A stretch of 10,507 bases of DNA from Chlamydia trachomatis. Its GTDB lineage: Bacteria; Chlamydiota; Chlamydiia; Chlamydiales; 2-12-FULL-49-11. Each line of letters starts with the position of its first letter. Position 1 is the stretch's first letter. The position numbers and the translations under genes are program-made. Of this stretch, positions 6,694-10,507 are shown in pieces. The notes under the pieces are model-generated. The model had not been told where the DNA came from and made no database searches. It saw nothing but the letters and a program-made list of their open reading frames with translations. The stretch spans positions 1 through 10,507 of the forward strand of contig CAMCSI010000033.1 of the NCBI GenBank assembly GCA_945877885.1, given 5' to 3'.

Positions 6694-7551
6694 TTGACAG
6701 CAGTAAAAGAAAGAACACTTAGTGTTTCCATCAAAGATTTATTAGAAGCAGGCGCGCATTTTGGGCACCAAACCTATCGTTGGAATCCAAAAATGAAAAG
6801 ATTTATTTATGAAGAGCGAAATGGAATTCACATTATTGATTTGTCAAAAACAATGTATCATTTAAGAAAAGCTTGCGATATCATTGCAAAAGAAGTGGCA
6901 AAAGGTAAAAGCGTTTTGTTTGTAGGAACAAAAAAGCAAGCAAAAATGGTTGTACAAAATTGTGCTGATGAGTGTGGTGAGTACCATGTAGGCGAAAGAT
7001 GGCTCGGTGGAATGTTAACAAATCTTTCAACTATTCGTCAGTCTATTAAAAAATTAGAGCGTTTTGAGAAAAAGCTTACCTCTGGTTCAGAAGGTCTTAC
7101 GAAAAAAGAGACGTTTTTAATGATGAAAAAGCAAGTAAAGCTTGATAAAAACCTAAACGGTATTCGTGCGATGAAAAAACTGCCAGGTGTGATTGTAATT
7201 ATCGATCCTGTTACTGAGCATTTAGCAGTAGCTGAAGCTAAGAAATTAGGAATTCCAGTGCTTGCAATCATTGATACAAATGGTGATCCTGATGCAGTTG
7301 ATTATGTAATCCCAGCAAATGATGATGCGTTAAAAAGCAACAAATTAATTCTTCAAGTAATCAAAGAGACAATTATTCAGGTAAAAGAAGAAAATGGTCT
7401 TCCTTTAAGAGCTCAAGAAGAAGTTGAAAAACACACATCTTCTCCAGAAGCTGGAGAGAAAAAAGCTTCTTATAAGAAGGAAGAGACATTTGAGAGAAAG
7501 TCATCTGATGCAAAAGTAGAGAAAAAAGAAGCAGGTAAAGGGGGCAGATAA
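6694..7551 (+). CDS. rpsB: 30S ribosomal protein S2
   Basis: S2 binds late to the head of the 30S subunit and is needed for S1 attachment and initiation. The sequence carries the family core: DLLEAGAHFGHQ (residues 14-25), RWNPKMKRFIY, SVLFVGTKKQAK, ERWLGGMLTN, LPGVIVIIDP and IPVLAIIDTN. At 285 residues it is about 45 longer than E. coli S2 because of a charged, Lys/Glu/Ser-rich C-terminal tail (about residues 235-285) that is probably disordered. The start is TTG at 6694, chosen because AGAGG (6684-6688) sits five bases upstream and no in-frame ATG precedes the core. It is the first gene of rpsB-tsf-pyrH-frr, and its TAA shares a base with the ATG of tsf. Confidence 0.97.
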   Translation: MTAVKERTLSVSIKDLLEAGAHFGHQTYRWNPKMKRFIYEERNGIHIIDLSKTMYHLRKACDIIAKEVAKGKSVLFVGTKKQAKMVVQNCADECGEYHVGERWLGGMLTNLSTIRQSIKKLERFEKKLTSGSEGLTKKETFLMMKKQVKLDKNLNGIRAMKKLPGVIVIIDPVTEHLAVAEAKKLGIPVLAIIDTNGDPDAVDYVIPANDDALKSNKLILQVIKETIIQVKEENGLPLRAQEEVEKHTSSPEAGEKKASYKKEETFERKSSDAKVEKKEAGKGGR

Positions 7552-8402
7552 TGAGCATAGTAACACCACAAATGATTAAAAGCCTAAGAGATCGAACAGG
7601 CGTAGGCATGATTAAGTGTAAAGAGGCTTTAGAAGAAAGCGGTGGAGATATTGAAGAGGCGATTGCTATTTTAAGAAAAGCTGGTATTGCATCTGCTGTG
7701 AAAAAAGAGAGCCGTGAAGCAAAAGAAGGGGCGATTGATTTTTCTAACTCAGAGGGTGGAATTAGCATCGTACAAATGAATGCTGAAACCGATTTTGTAG
7801 TAAATAATGAAAAATTCAGAACTTTTTTGAAAGAATTGACAAAAGAGGTAAATTCTGTCGAATTTGCAAATCTTGAAGCTTTTATGGCAAAAAATTATTC
7901 CGGTGAGGCTGGAAAAACTATAGATGAGAAGAGAAAGGAATTAATTTCTGTTCTTGGTGAAAATATTTTGATTTCAAAAGTGATTTATATCAAAAAAGAA
8001 GCAAACACTTCGTATGGTATTTATTCTCATATGAACGGAAAGATTTTTACATTAGTTGAATTATCAGGAAGTAAAGCTGAGACAGATTTTGCAAGAGAGA
8101 TTGCAATGCATGTGGCAGCAGAGGCTCCTGAATATCTAAACTCTGATCAAGTTCCTACGGCAATTAAAGCTGCAGAAGAAGAGATTGCAAAATCTTTAGT
8201 TCCTGCAGGCAAACCTGCAGATATTGTTGATAAAATTGTATCTGGGAAAATGCAATCATTCTATAATGGAATTTGTTTACTAAACCAAAAGTACATCAAA
8301 GATGGCGCAATATCTGTTGCAGATCTTGTGATTGCTCGTGGTAAAGAAGTGGGCAAAGAATTGAAAATTAAAGGTTTTTACAGACTTCAGATTGGAGGCT
8401 AA
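7551..8402 (+). CDS. tsf: Translation elongation factor Ts
   Basis: EF-Ts is the nucleotide exchange factor that releases GDP from EF-Tu in the cytoplasm. The N-terminal UBA-like domain is clear (LRDRTGVGMIKCKEALEESG, residues 12-31, continuing through DIEEAIAILRKAG). TDFV at 80-83 is the conserved contact with EF-Tu, followed by NNEKF. The C-terminal part has the IAMHVAAEAPEYL stretch typical of the core domain. At 283 residues it is the standard bacterial length. The start ATG overlaps the rpsB stop in TAATG and is preceded by AAGGGG (7538-7544) within the end of rpsB, so both coupling and independent initiation are possible. The tsf-pyrH gap is 44 bases and contains a strong hairpin. Confidence 0.98.
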   Translation: MSIVTPQMIKSLRDRTGVGMIKCKEALEESGGDIEEAIAILRKAGIASAVKKESREAKEGAIDFSNSEGGISIVQMNAETDFVVNNEKFRTFLKELTKEVNSVEFANLEAFMAKNYSGEAGKTIDEKRKELISVLGENILISKVIYIKKEANTSYGIYSHMNGKIFTLVELSGSKAETDFAREIAMHVAAEAPEYLNSDQVPTAIKAAEEEIAKSLVPAGKPADIVDKIVSGKMQSFYNGICLLNQKYIKDGAISVADLVIARGKEVGKELKIKGFYRLQIGG

Positions 8403-8419
8403 GTAAAAGCCAGTTTAGC

Positions 8420-8441
8420 TCCCGGGGAGAAATCCCTGGGA
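8420..8441 (+). promoter_or_regulatory. GC-rich GAAA-loop hairpin over the pyrH ribosome-binding region
   Basis: Arms TCCCGGGGA (8420-8428) and TCCCTGGGA (8433-8441) form nine pairs, one of them G-U, closed by a GAAA tetraloop (8429-8432), a very stable loop class. The only purine-rich ribosome site before pyrH, GGGAAGG (8438-8444), is partly inside the 3' arm. No U run follows, so it is not an intrinsic terminator. It may limit pyrH translation relative to rpsB and tsf, or act as an RNA-processing or stability element; that role is inferred from position only. Confidence 0.7.
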
Positions 8442-8446
8442 AGGCG

Positions 8447-9175
8447 ATGTTTGTTATGACAAAGGTGCATTATAAAAGGGTAGTTCTTAAGTTATCTGGA
8501 GAGGCACTTGCCGGCAGGTATCCTTACGGCATTGATTATGCTGTGGCAGAAAAAATAGCAGATACAGTTGTTGCTGTTCAAGAACTTGGAGTAGAGGTTG
8601 GCATTGTAATAGGCGGAGGTAATATCTTCCGTGGAAGTACAGCCAGTAGCTATGGGTTTGAAAGAACCCCTGCAGATAATATTGGCATACTTGCCACCTG
8701 CATCAATGGACTTGCCTTACATCAAGTGCTTCTTTCTAAGGGAAAGAAGGCAAGAATCATGAGTTCTCGAAATTTTGATGGGATTATTGAGCCATTTAAC
8801 TGGATGCAAGCAAAGCTTTATTTAGATGAAGGTGTAGCGATGATTTTTGTTGGTGGAACAGGTAACCCCTACTTCTCTACAGATTCTGCTGCAGCCTTAA
8901 GAGCGTGTGAAATTGGCGCTGATGTATTAATTAAAGCCACTAAATTTGGCGGTGTTTTTGATAAAGACCCAGCTATACATCAAGATGCAGTTCGATATGA
9001 TGAAATTACAGCTTCTTCTGTTTTAGAAAAACATTTAAAATTTATGGATGCAAGTGCTATAGCTCTTTGTAGGGATAATTCCATTCCAATTCAGGTATGT
9101 GATATTTTCGATCGAGAGATGCTGCTTCATATTATTAAGACAGGAAAAGGTGGTTCACTAATAACCAAAGGATAA
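8447..9175 (+). CDS. pyrH: Uridylate kinase (UMP kinase)
   Basis: PyrH phosphorylates UMP to UDP with ATP, in the cytoplasm, at the entry to UTP and CTP synthesis; bacterial enzymes are hexamers of the amino acid kinase fold. Motifs seen are VVLKLSGEALAG (residues 12-23, Lys15 near the phosphates), IVIGGGNIFRG (53-63), ADNIGILATCINGLAL (76-91), FVGGTGNPYFSTDSAAALRA (134-153), IKATKFGGVFDKDP (162-175) and MDASAIALCRDNSIPI (200-215). Length is 242 residues from ATG 8447 or 239 from ATG 8456 (Met4). The second start is better spaced from AAGG at 8441-8444 and begins MTKVHYKRVVLK, so it may be the true one. The gene lies third in the translation operon, with frr two bases after its stop. In E. 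coli UMP kinase is allosterically controlled by GTP and UTP; this cannot be judged here. Confidence 0.97.
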   Translation: MFVMTKVHYKRVVLKLSGEALAGRYPYGIDYAVAEKIADTVVAVQELGVEVGIVIGGGNIFRGSTASSYGFERTPADNIGILATCINGLALHQVLLSKGKKARIMSSRNFDGIIEPFNWMQAKLYLDEGVAMIFVGGTGNPYFSTDSAAALRACEIGADVLIKATKFGGVFDKDPAIHQDAVRYDEITASSVLEKHLKFMDASAIALCRDNSIPIQVCDIFDREMLLHIIKTGKGGSLITKG

Positions 9176-9177
9176 GT

Positions 9178-9726
9178 ATGAGTTTAGAGAAAGAAGTTGA
9201 AAACATGATGAAAAAAACGGTAGAGTTTTTAGAAGAGGATTATAGAACTCTTCGAACAAATAGAGTCAATCCTGCAATGCTTGATTCTCTTGTTGTAAAA
9301 GTTTACGGCTCTGAAGTGGCTATAAAGACAGTTGCCTCTGTAACTGTACAGGAAAGAAATTTAATCATTACTCCATTTGATCATAGTATTACAGGCGATA
9401 TCATAAAGGCAGTAAACACCTCTCATTTAAACCTAAATGCTATGACCGATGGTGGAGCAATAAGAATCCCTGTTCCCCCTTTAAATGAAGAGCTTAGGAA
9501 AGATATTGCAAAGCAAGCTAGGCAAAAACTTGAGCATGCAAAAGTTTCCGTAAGAGATATCAGAAGAAAGTATAAAGATGTGGCTAAAAAGAAGAAAACA
9601 GATGGTGAATTAACTGAAGATGATATCAAGAACTTGGATAAAAAACTTCAAGGTGTTACCGATGATATGTGCTCAAGATTAGACCAGCTGTTTATTGTAA
9701 AAGAAAAAGAGATTATGACTATTTAA
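9178..9726 (+). CDS. frr: Ribosome recycling factor
   Basis: Frr, together with EF-G, splits post-termination ribosomes. The protein is 182 residues, the usual size. The long-helix domain I and the small domain II are recognisable: LRTNRVNPAMLDSLVVKVYG (residues 25-44), ASVTVQERNLIITPFD (53-68), IRIPVPPLNEELRKDIAK (95-112), and the basic helix VRDIRRKYKDVAKKKK (125-140) carrying the conserved arginines, ending with QLFIVKEKEIMTI. The ATG is two bases after the pyrH stop and has AAAGGA at 9167-9172, five bases upstream. It closes the rpsB-tsf-pyrH-frr operon. No terminator is visible directly after it, so transcripts may continue into the tRNA-Glu/tRNA-Lys pair and end at 9998. Confidence 0.98.
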   Translation: MSLEKEVENMMKKTVEFLEEDYRTLRTNRVNPAMLDSLVVKVYGSEVAIKTVASVTVQERNLIITPFDHSITGDIIKAVNTSHLNLNAMTDGGAIRIPVPPLNEELRKDIAKQARQKLEHAKVSVRDIRRKYKDVAKKKKTDGELTEDDIKNLDKKLQGVTDDMCSRLDQLFIVKEKEIMTI

Positions 9727-9763
9727 TGAGTCAGGTTTTTTATGCGATAATCGAAAAAAGATA

Positions 9764-9792
9764 TTGTGGTAAATATCGATATTTAGTAGAAT
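9764..9792 (+). promoter_or_regulatory. Probable promoter of the tRNA-Glu/tRNA-Lys pair, with a palindromic spacer
   Basis: TTGTGG (9764-9769) and TAGAAT (9787-9792, 5 of 6 consensus bases) are separated by the ideal 17 bases, and the -10 box ends 13 bases before tRNA-Glu. The spacer is filled by the perfect 16-base palindrome TAAATATCGATATTTA (9770-9785). Transcription would begin near 9799. Confidence 0.5.
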
Positions 9793-9805
9793 TATTGGCA
9801 AATCT

Positions 9806-9880
9806 GGCCCCATCGTCTAGCCCGGCCTAGGACACCAGGTTTTCATCCTGGCAACAGGGGTTCGAATCCCCTTGGGGTCA
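9806..9880 (+). tRNA. tRNA-Glu(UUC)
   Basis: The acceptor stem is GGCCCCA with TGGGGTC (9806-9812, 9873-9879; one G-U pair). The D arm is GTCT...GGAC. The anticodon stem CCAGG/CCTGG encloses loop TTTTCAT, with anticodon TTC at 9842-9844. The T arm is AGGGG/CCCCT with loop TTCGAAT, and the discriminator base is A. CCA is not encoded. It reads GAA/GAG and is four bases ahead of tRNA-Lys, so both come from one transcript. Confidence 0.97.
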
Positions 9881-9884
9881 AAAT

Positions 9885-9958
9885 GGGTTTTTAGCTCAGT
9901 TGGTTAGAGCATCTCCCTTTTAAGGAGAGGGTCGTTGGTTCGAGTCCAACAAGACTCA
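9885..9958 (+). tRNA. tRNA-Lys(UUU)
   Basis: The acceptor stem is GGGTTTT with AAGACTC (9885-9891, 9951-9957; two G-U pairs). The D arm is GCTC...GAGC. The anticodon stem TCTCC/GGAGA encloses loop CTTTTAA, with anticodon TTT at 9919-9921. The T arm is GTTGG/CCAAC with loop TTCGAGT, and the discriminator base is A. CCA is not encoded. An intrinsic terminator follows after seven bases. Confidence 0.97.
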
Positions 9959-9965
9959 TTTTTTT

Positions 9966-9998
9966 AAACCTCGTGGACTAGTCTAACGAGGTTTTTTT
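9966..9998 (+). terminator. Rho-independent terminator after tRNA-Lys
   Basis: AAACCTCGT (9966-9974) pairs with ACGAGGTTT (9986-9994). The interior GGA/TCT can add three pairs around a CTAG loop with one bulged A. A run of seven T (9992-9998) follows. It ends the tRNA-Glu/Lys transcript and probably read-through from the rpsB operon. On the minus strand it lacks a U run, so it is one-directional. Confidence 0.85.
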
Positions 9999-10138
9999 GT
10001 GTTTAAAACATCCAGGCAATAATTAATAGCAATAAGCAATCCTTTTTCCAGATCTTTCTCTGATTTTATGAGTGGTAGACAATTTTCTTCAAAAATTGCA
10101 GCAACCTCTCTGATAAATGGAAGATTTTCAAAAGACAT
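9983..10138 (-). CDS. Small hypothetical protein (51 residues)
   Basis: An ATG at 10138-10136 opens a 51-codon frame that ends in TAG at 9985-9983. The product starts MSFENLPFIREVAA and ends DVLNTKKPR. It has a balanced acidic and basic composition with regularly spaced Leu/Ile, as expected of one or two amphipathic helices, and has no signal peptide. A GAGGG lies ten bases upstream of the ATG, a usable but distant ribosome site. Its last codons (AAA AAA CCT CGT TAG) are made from the T run and stem of the opposite-strand tRNA terminator. I do not recognise the family. It fills an otherwise unexplained gap of about 200 bases between the terminator and the transporter gene. It could also be a chance ORF or a remnant. 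Confidence 0.45.
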   Translation of the reverse strand: MSFENLPFIREVAAIFEENCLPLIKSEKDLEKGLLIAINYCLDVLNTKKPR

Positions 10139-10203
10139 TGTATTCTTACCCTCTTTTAGTAAAATTAAATATTACAATGGCAAGAGATTAATAAGTTATG
10201 TGA

Positions 10204-10507
10204 CTAACTAATAGGGTTGTAGATAGCCTTTTTCTCTTTAATCAAAGAAAGGAGAGAAAGGGCTAATACAAATCCAATAGGAAAGATAAGAAACGCAGAG
10301 TGGAAGCTTTCTACAGGGAAGATCGTTTCTTTGGAATCTACACTTATATAGCTATGAAGATCCATGAGTTTTCCGGATAGTGGTCCTAAAAACATGGGAA
10401 GTCCCATGATGATTACAGCTGCAACCGATGTAGATGTGCCTGTGAGCTCTTTATCTGCTGATTGGGTGATCAATGGGTAGCCAAGAACTTGAGAGCTTGT
10501 ACACACC
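10204..10507 (-). CDS. Major facilitator superfamily transporter, C-terminal end (5' part outside window)
   Basis: Only the last 100 or so residues are present; the frame continues past the window edge, so the GTG near 10506 is not the start. The pattern SSQVLGYPLITQSADKELTG (fragment residues 4-23), then TSTSVAAVIIMGLPMF and a GPLSGKLMD block, is typical of the penultimate helices of bacterial 12-helix MFS carriers. A last hydrophobic segment follows (AFLIFPIGFVLALSLLSLI, about residues 70-88), then a short charged cytoplasmic tail ending NPIS. It is an inner-membrane secondary transporter. The substrate cannot be told from this fragment. No terminator is visible after its TAG at 10206-10204, so it may be transcribed through into the small ORF downstream on the same strand. 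Confidence 0.85.
   Translation of the reverse strand, partial: VCTSSQVLGYPLITQSADKELTGTSTSVAAVIIMGLPMFLGPLSGKLMDLHSYISVDSKETIFPVESFHSAFLIFPIGFVLALSLLSLIKEKKAIYNPIS

Noticed and set aside
7038..7768. Minus-strand ORFs antisense to rpsB and tsf
   Set aside because: They lie opposite highly conserved ribosomal protein and EF-Ts codons, and their Ser/Phe/Leu-rich products are typical of antisense frames.
8420..8441. The tsf-pyrH hairpin as an intrinsic terminator
   Set aside because: No U run follows, and pyrH and frr continue immediately downstream; a translational or processing role fits better.
9423..9629. Minus-strand ORF within frr
   Set aside because: Antisense shadow of the conserved frr domain; no independent support.
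1..10507. CRISPR array, insertion sequence, prophage or toxin-antitoxin system
   Set aside because: No regularly spaced repeats, terminal inverted repeats with a transposase, integrase or recognisable toxin-antitoxin pair was seen; the genes are core housekeeping types.

Overview
The window reads as a chromosomal piece of a low-GC member of the Chlamydiae, most likely an environmental or arthropod/amoeba-associated lineage rather than Chlamydia itself. The basis is (a) strong resemblance of GpsA, S2, EF-Ts, PyrH and Frr to chlamydial-type proteins, (b) an unusually long class B penicillin-binding protein, and (c) gene order. As I recall the Chlamydia trachomatis map, CT677-CT682 is frr-pyrH-tsf-rpsB-ompA-pbpB. 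The same neighbours are here, except that the ompA slot holds an unrelated 285-residue secreted protein. The genus cannot be fixed from the sequence alone.

Layout. Bases 1-2222 (+): the 3' part of gpsA, with an apparent one-base frameshift near base 60, followed by a bifunctional NAD(P)H-hydrate repair enzyme whose ATG overlaps the gpsA stop. Bases 2172-6390 (-): a secreted protein of unknown function translated just ahead of, and apparently coupled to, a 1119-residue PBP2-like transpeptidase; the end of the PBP gene overlaps the end of the hydrate repair gene tail to tail by 51 bp. Bases 6391-6693: a divergent promoter region, a tRNA-Gly(UCC) and a long inverted repeat. Bases 6694-9726 (+): the compact operon rpsB-tsf-pyrH-frr. 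A GC-rich hairpin with a GAAA loop occupies the pyrH ribosome-binding region. Bases 9727-9998: tRNA-Glu(UUC) and tRNA-Lys(UUU) behind their own plausible promoter, ended by a good intrinsic terminator. Bases 9983-10507 (-): a probable 51-residue small protein and the C-terminal end of a major facilitator transporter that runs off the window.

How they fit: rpsB-tsf-frr serve translation (30S protein, EF-Tu recycling, ribosome recycling), and pyrH feeds UTP/CTP synthesis. The three tRNAs flank this block and none encodes its 3' CCA. The PBP belongs to peptidoglycan synthesis for division in an FtsZ-less phylum. GpsA makes glycerol-3-phosphate for phospholipids, and the NnrE/NnrD fusion repairs damaged NAD(P)H. 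No mobile element, CRISPR array or phage gene is visible. The most notable items are the protein at the ompA locus, the PBP with a roughly 330-residue insertion and a KTS instead of KTG motif, the hairpin over the pyrH start, and the gpsA frameshift.
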